Shown here: positions 1 through 7,358 of the stretch, in pieces
Layout: the number at the start of each line of letters is the position of its first letter
How positions within the stretch are numbered: position 1 is the first letter of the stretch
Source of the DNA: JASHVB01 sp049522565
Lineage (GTDB): Bacteria; Pseudomonadota; Alphaproteobacteria; Acetobacterales; Acetobacteraceae
Length of the DNA stretch: 15,089 nt
Direction of reading: 5' to 3'
NCBI GenBank assembly: GCA_049522565.1
Contig: JBEKNT010000323.1
Location: forward strand, 1-15,089
Notes under the pieces: generated by a model
Told to the model about the DNA's origin: nothing
The model's input: only the letters and a program-made list of their open reading frames with translations
Database searches by the model: none
Translations under genes and position numbers: made by a program

Positions 1-11
1 GACTCCATCAC

Positions 12-1082
12 CTACTTCTCGTTAACATATACGACACGGCCGCCTTCGGATTCCAACTGGACCGCCACAGCGCGCAGATGTCCCACTGCGGCGTCGATTT
101 CGGCGCGCCGCTCGGGCGGGGCGACGATCAATAGAAACCCGCCGCCCCCGGCCCCGACAATCTTGCCGCCGTACGCCCCTGCCTTGCGTGCCTGCGCGTA
201 CAGCCGGTCTATCTCGGGAAGCGTGACGCCGGCCGACATCGACTTCTTCAGCGCCCAGGCCGCATCCAGCAGCCCGCCCCAGCGTTGCACCAGCGCGTGC
301 GGGTTGGCCTCGGTACGGAAGACATGCAACGCCTCTTCCGCCAGTTCGCGCATATGGTCCAGGACTTGTTCCTTGTCGGCGACATTGGCCGGCGAGAACG
401 ACGCCCGCTGGATCGCCGACGAGGAGCGGGTGAGCGCGGTGAAATAGAGCCAGCACGATGCTTCGAGAACGGCGCGCCTTTCGGTGCCCACCGCCAGTGG
501 ATGTACCTCGAAATCGCCGTCACGAAACGAGATGGCATTGAATCCGCCGAACGCTGCCATGATCTGATCCTGCCAGCCACCGACCTGCGCAAGGATGTCT
601 CGCTCGATGCGGATCGCTCGCCGCGCCAACTCCCGGGGCGGCAGATAGATACCGTTCAGTGTATGGAGCGCGGCCAGCAGCCCGACAGCGAACGCCGAGG
701 ACGAACCGACCCCGGTGCCCGACGGCAAGTCGCCATACGAATGCAGATCCATGAAGCAGTCATCCATCAGCGCCGCGTATTCCATAAATGTGGCGCGTAC
801 GATTTCATGCTGGATCTCTGCGATGGCATCGACCGTCTCCAGTCGCGCGTAGGAGATACGGAAGCGTTTGTCCAACAACCGTTCCAGACTGTTGAGCGCG
901 ACATAAGAGTATTTCCTGATTGTCGTTGCGACCACCAGCCCGCCGCGTCGGTTGAAATATGCAGGGAAGTCGGTACCGCCACCGAAGAAACTCACCCGGA
1001 ACGGTGTCGCGGTGATGACGCTGGTCAGGAGCTGTGTCGTCGCAGGCCAGGTACCGGCCTGCGGTATCGGCTGCTTATACAT
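12..1082 (-). CDS. hddA: GHMP-family sugar kinase, probable D-glycero-alpha-D-manno-heptose 7-phosphate kinase
   Basis: A cytoplasmic kinase that would phosphorylate D-glycero-D-manno-heptose 7-phosphate at C1 using ATP, giving the 1,7-bisphosphate in the GDP-heptose pathway for capsule, S-layer glycan or LPS. All three GHMP signatures are visible in the 356-residue product: the N-terminal TPFRVSFFGGGTD (25-37), the glycine/serine-rich ATP loop PSGTGVGSSSA (120-130) and the C-terminal GGKIVGAGGGGF (305-316). QDQ at 171-173 is also typical of this branch. Length fits the family, which is usually 340-360 residues. I chose the ATG at 1082; the frame stays open to a TTG at 1145, but the extra 21 residues match nothing typical and the conserved core begins about 22 residues after this ATG. 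The ribosome site before the ATG is weak. The substrate is assigned from family resemblance; a related sugar kinase (for example fucose or another heptose) cannot be excluded. The nearby WcbI-like genes support the heptose reading. Confidence 0.82.
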   Translation of the reverse strand: MYKQPIPQAGTWPATTQLLTSVITATPFRVSFFGGGTDFPAYFNRRGGLVVATTIRKYSYVALNSLERLLDKRFRISYARLETVDAIAEIQHEIVRATFMEYAALMDDCFMDLHSYGDLPSGTGVGSSSAFAVGLLAALHTLNGIYLPPRELARRAIRIERDILAQVGGWQDQIMAAFGGFNAISFRDGDFEVHPLAVGTERRAVLEASCWLYFTALTRSSSAIQRASFSPANVADKEQVLDHMRELAEEALHVFRTEANPHALVQRWGGLLDAAWALKKSMSAGVTLPEIDRLYAQARKAGAYGGKIVGAGGGGFLLIVAPPERRAEIDAAVGHLRAVAVQLESEGGRVVYVNEK

Positions 1083-1096
1083 CGTTGCACCGACTT

Positions 1097-1174
1097 CTAT
1101 GTACCATCCAATAACCCGTGATCCGTTCGCGGATTCCAGCAGCAAACCTGCCCGACAAAAGAGTGGGTAGCCAT
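1097..1174 (-). CDS. Possible 25-residue leader peptide or relic upstream of the heptose kinase
   Basis: A short reading frame begins MATHSFVGQVCCWNPRTD and stops at a TAG 14 bases before the kinase ATG. Its ATG is preceded by the best Shine-Dalgarno sequence in this neighbourhood, AAGGGG six bases upstream, whereas the kinase ATG has a poor one. It may be a translated leader coupled to the kinase, or the start of a decayed gene whose ribosome site survives. No family is recognised. The call rests on the ribosome site and position only. Confidence 0.25.
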   Translation of the reverse strand: MATHSFVGQVCCWNPRTDHGLLDGT

Positions 1175-1236
1175 TTGTATCCCCTTGGGACGCTAAACAT
1201 GCATGGGCTGCGGCCGGTCGCGACGCCGGACCCGGC

Positions 1237-1386
1237 CTAGCCGGCGCCCTGCGCTACTTGGTGGACTTCGCCACCGGACGGCCATGGATTTCCCAGTGCG
1301 TATTGAGTGCTCAGGTAATCGGTCAGATACGACCCGACCATCCCGGTGATGCGAACGATGCGCGCGCGAGCCATGCGTCCTTCCAT
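1237..1386 (-). pseudogene. Remnant of a nucleotide-sugar dehydratase/epimerase N-terminus (SDR Rossmann fold)
   Basis: A 49-residue frame starts MEGRMARARIVRITGMVGSY and then reads LTDYLSTQYALG before a TAG. The ITG, VGSYL and following LxxYL spacing resemble the first beta-alpha unit of extended SDR enzymes such as GDP-mannose 4,6-dehydratase (typical form ITGxTGQDGSYLAExLL), with about three residues missing from the glycine loop. The rest of the enzyme, about 300 residues, is absent; hddA follows 155 bases downstream. In known heptose capsule clusters a GMD-like GDP-heptose dehydratase sits beside the kinase, so a decayed partner of hddA is plausible. The match is short and could be chance. 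Confidence 0.35.
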
Positions 1387-1491
1387 GCGTAGCGCTTACC
1401 ATTCGCACAAACGGGGGATCGAAGTCCAGCATTTTGCTGGAATCGCGCGCGCTTCCCGACCAGACAGCCCGGCGCGGGGCCGGGCAACGGA

Positions 1492-2034
1492 ATGTACCAC
1501 CGGGCGGCCGCAAGGTATTGGGGTCGCTGGTTCGCCGCGACCGCGCACGCTTGGCTTGTGCGCACGCCACTGTCTGCGGCAGCGCTGCTGCTCCTGCTGG
1601 CACCCGCGTCGGACCACGCCGAGGAAATCTGGTTCCGTCCGCGTACGCCGGATGACAGCATCACCCCAGCGACAGATTGGAATCTGCCGTTCCATCCGTG
1701 GTCCGAATGGGACCAATTCGCCGGACAGATTCAAGTCTTCCTGGCCTCGGCCGCGTTATTCCTCATTACGCCGGACGACCAGCTCCAGACATTGGCGGTC
1801 AATGCCGCGCATGGCGTTGGCGGGAAGTTCCGGGTGATCTACAACAGCGACGGTGACGCCCCGACCGACGAAGTGTGGGACACAGACATGGCGCCGATCG
1901 CCGCCACGGTCACCGCTGCGTCCGGCAGTTTTGCCGCGGCCTTGCCGGAAAACACGCACTGGCGGCAGCGTTGGTCGTCGCTGTATTACATCGGCACTCC
2001 CACGCTGCGGGCGGCCTACGCCGGCCAGCCTTAA
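1492..2034 (+). CDS. Secreted hypothetical protein, 180 residues
   Basis: No family is recognised. The product has a long arginine-containing N-region followed by a hydrophobic run (about residues 27-39, LSAAALLLLLAP) and a probable cleavage near SDHA (40-43), so it is likely exported. The mature part is rich in tryptophan, proline and acidic residues (IWFRPRTPDD, FHPWSEWDQF) and carries one further hydrophobic stretch near 80-92 (VFLASAALFLI). The Shine-Dalgarno before the ATG is weak (GGGCAACGGA). A GTG at 1558 would give a shorter, more ordinary signal peptide and is the main alternative. It converges with the broken WcbI-TPR gene, 44 bases from its stop. The signal peptide and absence of stops over 180 codons make it more likely real than the minus-strand frames over the same bases. 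Confidence 0.55.
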   Translation: MYHRAAARYWGRWFAATAHAWLVRTPLSAAALLLLLAPASDHAEEIWFRPRTPDDSITPATDWNLPFHPWSEWDQFAGQIQVFLASAALFLITPDDQLQTLAVNAAHGVGGKFRVIYNSDGDAPTDEVWDTDMAPIAATVTAASGSFAAALPENTHWRQRWSSLYYIGTPTLRAAYAGQP

Positions 2035-2078
2035 GGGGTGGTCCACGACGAACCGCGTGCCGGCGCGGACGCCCGGGG

Positions 2079-3796
2079 TTAACCCACCTCGTCGATCGCC
2101 ATGCGTAATCCCCGCAACTCTCGCGCCGCGTCCCGGTTGGCGGGATCGAGGGCCAGTGCCGCCCGATAGGCGACGGCGGCCTCTTCGCGTTGCTCCATGA
2201 TCCGCAGCAGATTGCCGCGATGGACGTGAAACGGCGAGAAGTGCGGATCGCATGCGATCGCCGCGTCGATCGCCGCGATCGCCTCGCGGTGCCGGCCGAG
2301 GCGGGCCAGGGTGTGACTGAGGCCGGCAGGCGGGCCGGCGGTATTGGGCGCCAGGTCCATGGCCCGGCGGAACGCGGTTTCCGCCTCCTCCGGCCGCTCG
2401 AGCCGGGCGAGCAGATGACCGTATTGCTCGTGCAGTTTGGCCTGGTCCGGATTGGCAGCGAGCAACGTCCGAAGATGGGTCTCGGCGTCCTGCACGTCAC
2501 CGCTCTGCGCAAGCAGGCCGCTGAGGTGTCCCTGGATCGACGCGTTGCCCGGGTCGAGCGCCGCGGCACGGCGTGCCGCTTCGGTCGCCTCGGGAATGCG
2601 TTCCGCGCGCGCGAGGGCATGGCTGAGCGCGAAGTGGAAGCCGGCGACGTCCGGGGCCAGCGCAATGGCACGCTGAAATGCCCCAATGGCCTCGGCAGGG
2701 CGCTCCCGGCGCAGCAGGATATCGCCCAACAGGCTGTACAGATGTGGATTGGTCGGCTCGAGTTCGGTCGCCCGACGAACAAAACCTTCGGCTTCGGTCA
2801 GCCGCCCGCGCCGCGAGGCAACGTTGGCGGCGAGACCATGGAAGTGCGGGTCGAACGGATCAAGTGCCACCGCGCGCTCGGCCGCCTGCGCTGCTTCACC
2901 CAACCTGCCGAGCTCCGCAAGGATGTGGCCAAGCCCGTTATAGTAGCGGCCGTCCGTCCCATCGATCGCAATGGCCCGCTGGACCGCGGTTTCGGCCTCC
3001 GCCGGACGACCGGACCGACGGAGCGCTTCGGCGTAGCTGAACCAGCCCTGCGCGGAGGCAGGGCTGCGTTGGAGCCCGGCTTCCAGCTTGAGCAAGGCCT
3101 GTGCCGGGTGGCGTCCGGCCAACTCAATCCCCTCGGCAAGATCGCGGTTCCACTCATACCCCATGTAGCGCAAGGCGTACTCGGCGAAGGTAAGACGGCC
3201 TTCATAATGGAACCGGTAGCGGGTCTGCGCATCCGCGTATTTCAGATCGAAATGCCGTGCCACCGCCGGATGGATCGGCAGTTGTACTTTCGGGAATGGC
3301 GTGACACGAATACGCTCGTGCAGGTGCTTGATTGCCGTCCCGGTCATCCCCATCCGCTCGAAGAACTGTGTAGCGTAGCTGAGCGTAAGCCGAAGGTTCG
3401 GATGGTAGGGGGTCCGAAACACCGGCTCGTCGCGAAAGCGTTCTTCGATCAGGTCGGCGAGATGGTAGCCGCATGCCGCATCGCGCGACCGCTGACGGTC
3501 CATGATCAATTCGAAAAGCCGGTCGAGATTGCGCACGCGATTCACATCGAGGGCGAGATATTGCTCCACCGCCTCGGTCGGCGGCGTCCCCCGCCCAGGT
3601 CCGCTCGCGGCGCCAGGTCCAGGCGCTGCTCGATAATGACATCCGCTTCCGCGATCGTCGCGGTGCGATCATCGGTCAGATCCTCGTAGGACGGCAAGTA
3701 GGCAATCTGCTCTTCGCTCTTCCTTTCGGAAAAGCGCTGATAAAGCTGCGAGAGGCACTGCAACTGGCAGTTGCCGATGAACACCATACGCCGCAT
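2079..3796 (-). pseudogene. WcbI-like/TPR fusion gene, broken by a 166-bp internal deletion
   Basis: This is the damaged paralogue of the intact gene at 7355-9238. Its first 66 codons, from an ATG at 3796, match the intact copy at about 54 of 66 residues and keep the MRRxVFIGNCQ start. The sequence then jumps to the equivalent of intact codon about 125, a net loss of 166 bases (not a multiple of three). The N-terminal frame therefore runs into a TGA at 3542, while the remainder stays open in another frame. That remainder can start at a GTG at 3569 and has 496 codons, exactly the length of the matching part of the intact copy (residues 132-627), so the deletion is the only length change. It could still produce a protein with the C-terminal half of the WcbI-like region and all the TPR repeats, but without the GNCQ segment. 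The ribosome site before 3796 is GGAA, as in the other copy. Confidence 0.85.
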
Positions 3797-3822
3797 GGGG
3801 TTATTCCAACGCTAATTCCAGA

Positions 3823-4020
3823 TTACACCAACGAGGCGCCCGGCAGCCAGATATCCGTGCCGCTGCCCGCGCGTGCGATCCCGGGGTCAGCTTCCACCAA
3901 CAATATCCGGTGGCCGCCAGGCGGATCGGCCGCCTCGTCCCGAACCAGGGAAAGCGCATTCGCCGGGACGACGCTGGCCCAAAACTCGGGATGTCGCCGA
4001 TGCCGGGCCGCCGCCTCATG
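3823..4020 (-). pseudogene. C-terminal relic of an unidentified protein-coding gene
   Basis: Between the sulfotransferase stop and the broken WcbI-like gene, one minus-strand frame reads like a protein tail: HPEFWASVVPANALSLVRDE, then GGHRILLVEADPG, ending GTDIWLPGASLV and TAA. It overlaps the end of the sulfotransferase gene in another frame and has no start codon, so as it stands it cannot be a complete gene. A similar, more diverged stretch lies directly upstream of the intact WcbI-like gene (about 9240-9400), where the equivalent frame ends GQQELAVET. Both are likely traces of a gene that once preceded the WcbI-TPR gene. The family is not recognised. Confidence 0.35.
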
Positions 4021-5443
4021 CTGCCGCTGCGGCCACTTCCTCCAACGGCACGGCCGCCCAGTCTGTTACCGCACACTCGCCGGTGCGCATCAGACGTTGC
4101 TCAACGGCGCGATACAGTTTGGCGTCCTCCACGGAGATGTCGCGCAGGTACGCGAGGTCGTCCGCGGCCACGGTTTGGCGCGTCAGGAACTTGATTGATT
4201 CGTTCTGCCGCGTGTCCGTCTCGATCCCCCAGCGCTGCCGCCGCCAATGCGGATATTGCAGCGTGTTCGTCACCTCCACCTCATGCTCGGCGAGCCGCGC
4301 CAGCACCGCGGCCGCGGCACCGCCACCCAGCCAATGGCACATCGGATTCGGCATGACGATCTCACGCTTGCGCAAGGCCTGCTCCCCCAGGCGACAGAGG
4401 AACGTGTCGGACAAGTCGTCGGGCACGTCCTCCAGTTCCAGAAGCGGCAGCCACTGTCGTGTGTCCGGCTGGAATTCGCCGGCCGCGGCATCCGACTTCA
4501 GCCGAGTCAGGATGTAGTTCACCTGCGAGATCGCGATATCGACCGGGTCACGCAGGACGGTGAACAGACGATCGGACGGCCGCACCAGCCCCTGTTCCAG
4601 ATAGTCCCCGAGATTGACGTGACCACGCACGAAGATCGTGTCGGAGAAGTGCAGGCGGCGCACGGTATCGCTCAGGGCCTCGAACAACAGCCCCTTTTCT
4701 GTCCAGTGCAGCGCGCGCAGTTGCTCGGCGATGGAAGGATAGCGGCTGGCCAGATGATGCGACAGATCGCTGCCGGCACATTTGGGGATGTGAACGAACA
4801 GCAGGCGCCGCTTTTCCGGAAACGCCTCCAGGAACAGTCGGAGGATGTTTTGCTGAAAGTCACGCGACATCAGCAGATCGTTCAGCATGTCGCGCGCTGC
4901 CTCGGGTTGCCAGGCTTGGTCGCGCTTACCCCCGGCCGGTACCACCCCGCCGAGAGCGGCGTACGCCAACTGTCTGGCCGAGCGGCCGGCGAAGTCCAAT
5001 TGACGGAGCAGGTTGTACAGACCCTGGCTGCGGTCGTAGAGCGAAAACAGATCCAAGGTCTGCCGCGGCGTCTCCGGTGCGGGCAGGCGTTGGAACTCGG
5101 CGGGCAGGTCCGCGCCCAGATCAGGTGGCAACGCACCAGTCTCGGCGTTCAGCACCACGTCGCCCTTGCCGAGGATTTTGCCGTTGCTGGCGTGGCGCAC
5201 GGTGACCCGTTTCGCCACAGCTCCGGTCAGCGGCGGCTGCGGATTATAGCGGAAGCCATGGCGTCCGTTGCCAAGGCCGTCCCGCCCGATCAGGTCCTCG
5301 CGCGGGCGGTCGCAGGTGAGTTGCACCAGCTTGAGGCCGTCCACGAACACGCTGACATCAACCGGTTCGTCCGGCCGGGCGGTATCTACCGCCCATCCGG
5401 CAATGTAGGTGGAGGCGATCAGATCCACGTGGCCACGCAACAT
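4016..5443 (-). CDS. Sulfotransferase-like protein with N-terminal beta-rich module (paralogue A)
   Basis: A 475-residue protein. The catalytic half carries LLFVHIPKCAGSDLS (214-228), the 5-prime phosphosulfate-binding loop of PAPS-dependent carbohydrate sulfotransferases, and RPSDRLFTVLRDPVDIAIS (288-306), the 3-prime phosphate-binding motif. It would transfer sulfate from PAPS to a sugar, probably on a surface polysaccharide; the acceptor is unknown. The N-terminal 100 residues form a separate module with GHVDxI, GWAVDT, VFVDG, PREDL and GRHGFRY, also present in paralogue B. I chose the ATG at 5443 over the in-frame ATG at 5473: it is preceded by GGGG at good spacing, paralogue B starts at the matching residue, and the upstream ATG lies inside a hairpin followed by a T-run on the other strand. 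No signal peptide or membrane segment is visible, so it should be cytoplasmic. It ends in an alanine run (VAAAAA). Divergent from B with 146 bases between. Confidence 0.78.
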   Translation of the reverse strand: MLRGHVDLIASTYIAGWAVDTARPDEPVDVSVFVDGLKLVQLTCDRPREDLIGRDGLGNGRHGFRYNPQPPLTGAVAKRVTVRHASNGKILGKGDVVLNAETGALPPDLGADLPAEFQRLPAPETPRQTLDLFSLYDRSQGLYNLLRQLDFAGRSARQLAYAALGGVVPAGGKRDQAWQPEAARDMLNDLLMSRDFQQNILRLFLEAFPEKRRLLFVHIPKCAGSDLSHHLASRYPSIAEQLRALHWTEKGLLFEALSDTVRRLHFSDTIFVRGHVNLGDYLEQGLVRPSDRLFTVLRDPVDIAISQVNYILTRLKSDAAAGEFQPDTRQWLPLLELEDVPDDLSDTFLCRLGEQALRKREIVMPNPMCHWLGGGAAAAVLARLAEHEVEVTNTLQYPHWRRQRWGIETDTRQNESIKFLTRQTVAADDLAYLRDISVEDAKLYRAVEQRLMRTGECAVTDWAAVPLEEVAAAAA

Positions 5444-5465
5444 ATGAACCCCATAACGCCGGAAG

Positions 5466-5487
5466 CCTGGCATGGCCAGGGTTTTTT
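5466..5487 (+). terminator. Intrinsic terminator-like hairpin between the divergent sulfotransferase genes
   Basis: A perfect 6-bp stem CCTGGC/GCCAGG around a three-base loop is followed by one G and six T residues, the form of a Rho-independent terminator reading rightward. It sits upstream of paralogue B, so it would stop transcripts entering from the left (antisense to paralogue A) rather than end a gene. The stem is short and the loop tight, so strength is uncertain. Confidence 0.4.
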
Positions 5488-5536
5488 CGTGGGGAAACGG
5501 CTACCTGGCGGGGTTGCGGCGCAACATTCTGCTCCA

Positions 5537-5565
5537 TTGAAAGCCAGAGAAAAATGCGGGATAGT
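5537..5565 (+). promoter_or_regulatory. Candidate sigma-70 promoter for sulfotransferase paralogue B
   Basis: TTGAAA (5537-5542, five of six to consensus) and GATAGT (5560-5565, four of six) are separated by exactly 17 bases. Transcription would begin near 5572, leaving about 18 bases before the ATG at 5590. The promoter overlaps the alternative upstream ATG at 5554, which argues against that start. Confidence 0.45.
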
Positions 5566-5589
5566 CGATGCAACCATGTGGCGAGGCAG

Positions 5590-6996
5590 ATGATCCAGGG
5601 CCATGTCGACCGGATAACGCGGCAGGTCATCACCGGCTGGGCCGCCGATACCGCCGCTCCTGACGAGCAGATTGACATCACGATATTTGTCAACGGGCGA
5701 AAGATGGCACAGTTGGCCTGCGATCAGCCGCGGCCTGATCTGCGGCATATGGGAATGTACGGCGAGGGCCGGCATGGCTTTCGGTATGAATTCGCGCCGC
5801 CGCTGCCGACCGCTGAGGCCGCCAGGATCGCCGTGCGCTTCGCGGAATCCGGCGCCTGGCTCGGGCACGGCAATGCGCTGCTGGCGCGGGGTGCCACCGA
5901 GGCCGTGGTCGTCCCGGCGCCGCCACAGCGGCAGGAGCAACTGATCGTTCCGGCCCCGGTCGATCCGCGCACATTGTTCCGAATGTTCGGGCTGTACGAG
6001 CCGGCGGTGGAGCTGTATCTCCTGCTGTGCCGGCTGGATTTCGGGCGCGTGCGGCCAAGCCATCTCGATTACGGCGTCTTCGGGCAAGTGCCGGAGGTCC
6101 ACCCGCGCGGGATGGCCTGGTCGCCAGCTCGCGCGCGCGACTACCTGAACGACCTGCTATATTCGCCGCGGTTCCAACAGAACGTCCTGACCTACGCGCT
6201 GCGGGCCTTCCCCGACAAGCAGCGGCTGATGTTCGTGCATATTCCGAAATGCGCCGGCAGCGACCTCTCGTTCCACCTCGCGTCCCGATTTCCGTCACTG
6301 GAGCAGCGGCTGACGGATGAAGCCTGGACGAGCAAGGGGGAGTTGTTTGAGGCTCTGTCTCGGTTTGTGCGCGAATTGGTGTTCGCCGACGCGGTGTTCG
6401 TACGCGGCCATATTCCCCTGGACTTTTACGCGAATGCCGACCTGATCCGTCCGGCCGACCGGATCTTCACCATCGTGCGGGACCCGACCGAGATCGCGCT
6501 GTCGCAGATCAACTACATCCTGACGAAGTTCCAGCTCAACATCGATGCCGGGGTGGTCGATCAGGACACCGAGGAATGGCTCGCCGAACTGGAGTTGAAG
6601 GCATTGCCCCCCGCAGTGACTCCCCAGTTCGTCGACAAGTACGCACACAAGATGCTCTATAACACCAACATCGTCGAGCCGAATTCGATGTGCCGATGGC
6701 TCGGTGGGGGTGACGCGCAGACTGTGAACGAACGATTGGCCCGCCATCTTGTCGAGGTCACGGATACAACGCATTACAATGCGTGGCTGGCAGACCGCTG
6801 GGGGATCACGGCGCACACCCGGCAGAACGAGTCGACCAAGTTTGTCACGCTCAGCACATTGGCACATCAGGACCTCAGCCACGTGCAAGACCTTTCACCG
6901 GAGGATCGGAAGCTATATTCCCGAGTGCAGCAAGCACTGACGGCCACCGGCAAAGTGGCGGTTTCCGGCGAGGACATTCTAGACAACACCGAGTAA
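5590..6996 (+). CDS. Sulfotransferase-like protein with N-terminal beta-rich module (paralogue B)
   Basis: The 468-residue paralogue of the gene at 4016-5443, in opposite orientation. It keeps LMFVHIPKCAGSDLSFHLAS (213-232), the PAPS 5-prime phosphosulfate loop, and RPADRIFTIVRDPTEIALS as the 3-prime phosphate motif. Towards the C-terminus it shares MCRWLGGG and HTRQNES with A, so these are probably substrate-site or structural motifs of this branch. The N-terminal module is present too (GHVDRI, GWAADT, FVNG, PRPDL, GRHGFRY). The start at 5590 matches the start chosen for A, follows GCGAGG and lies downstream of a good promoter; an ATG at 5554 is the alternative. The predicted role is sulfation of a carbohydrate in the cytoplasm. 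The two copies differ widely outside the motifs, especially residues 100-135, which suggests different acceptors rather than a recent duplicate. Confidence 0.8.
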   Translation: MIQGHVDRITRQVITGWAADTAAPDEQIDITIFVNGRKMAQLACDQPRPDLRHMGMYGEGRHGFRYEFAPPLPTAEAARIAVRFAESGAWLGHGNALLARGATEAVVVPAPPQRQEQLIVPAPVDPRTLFRMFGLYEPAVELYLLLCRLDFGRVRPSHLDYGVFGQVPEVHPRGMAWSPARARDYLNDLLYSPRFQQNVLTYALRAFPDKQRLMFVHIPKCAGSDLSFHLASRFPSLEQRLTDEAWTSKGELFEALSRFVRELVFADAVFVRGHIPLDFYANADLIRPADRIFTIVRDPTEIALSQINYILTKFQLNIDAGVVDQDTEEWLAELELKALPPAVTPQFVDKYAHKMLYNTNIVEPNSMCRWLGGGDAQTVNERLARHLVEVTDTTHYNAWLADRWGITAHTRQNESTKFVTLSTLAHQDLSHVQDLSPEDRKLYSRVQQALTATGKVAVSGEDILDNTE

Positions 6997-7082
6997 CGAC
7001 AAAGCGGGGAATGCGGCCGAGACCAGGTAAGGGCTCGCCGAGGAATAACTGCGTCAGTTGACGTGCGGACCGTGCCCAATTC

Positions 7083-7195
7083 GTCATGGTCCGCGAAGGC
7101 GGACCATCCACGACTTTCCTTTATGTGAGCCGCAAAGTCGTGGATGGCGGGCCGGAGCCTGCCCCCGGGCACTTGACCCGGGGGCCCGCCATGAC
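7083..7195. repeat. Pair of inverted REP-like palindromes (BIME-type element)
   Basis: Two palindromic units face each other in the gap between converging genes. The left unit is a 9-bp perfect hairpin ATGGTCCGC/GCGGACCAT (7086-7094, 7099-7107) with a GAAG loop. The right unit pairs ATGGCGGGCC (7144-7153) with GGCCCGCCAT (7183-7192) and has an inner stem GCCCCCGGG/CCCGGGGGC (7161-7169, 7177-7185). A 12-bp inverted repeat ATCCACGACTTT/AAAGTCGTGGAT (7106-7117, 7134-7145) links the two. The design (GTCATGGnC...GnCCATCCACGAC) is that of repeats scattered through many alphaproteobacterial genomes. It may act as a bidirectional transcript end or mRNA stabiliser here. Confidence 0.75.
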
Positions 7196-7205
7196 GGGAC
7201 GGACG

Positions 7206-7358
7206 ATGCTGCGCCGAATGGTGATTCGTTTATTCCTGCTTCTTTGTGGTTATGCTTCAGCCCGCGCCCCTGCGGATCATGATGCCAACCGCCCGAACGA
7301 GTGGCTGGTACGATACCAGGCGGTGTTGCACGCCGCGAGGTGGAACATTCGGGCCTAA
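7206..7358 (+). CDS. Possible small secreted peptide, 50 residues
   Basis: The frame starts MLRRMVIRLFLLLCGYASAR, which has the charged, hydrophobic and AxA parts of a signal peptide, leaving a mature peptide of about 30 residues with tryptophans and arginines. An in-frame ATG at 7191 is the alternative start. The ribosome site is poor (GGGACGG). Its TAA overlaps the stop of the intact WcbI-like gene tail to tail. No family is recognised; it could be a chance frame or the end of a decayed gene. Confidence 0.3.
   Translation: MLRRMVIRLFLLLCGYASARAPADHDANRPNEWLVRYQAVLHAARWNIRA

Noticed and set aside
285..1121. A 278-codon plus-strand frame over the heptose kinase
   Set aside because: The minus strand holds all three GHMP kinase motifs; the plus frame has no protein-like features.
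2190..3689. A 499-codon open frame on the plus strand over the broken WcbI-TPR gene
   Set aside because: It mirrors the minus-strand TPR codons, has an arginine/glycine-rich composition without domains, and the same happens over the intact copy; it is a shadow of high-GC coding sequence.
4247..5593. A 448-codon open frame on the plus strand over sulfotransferase A
   Set aside because: The minus strand carries clear PAPS-binding motifs and a paralogue; the plus frame is rich in Gln, His and Arg with no recognisable domain.
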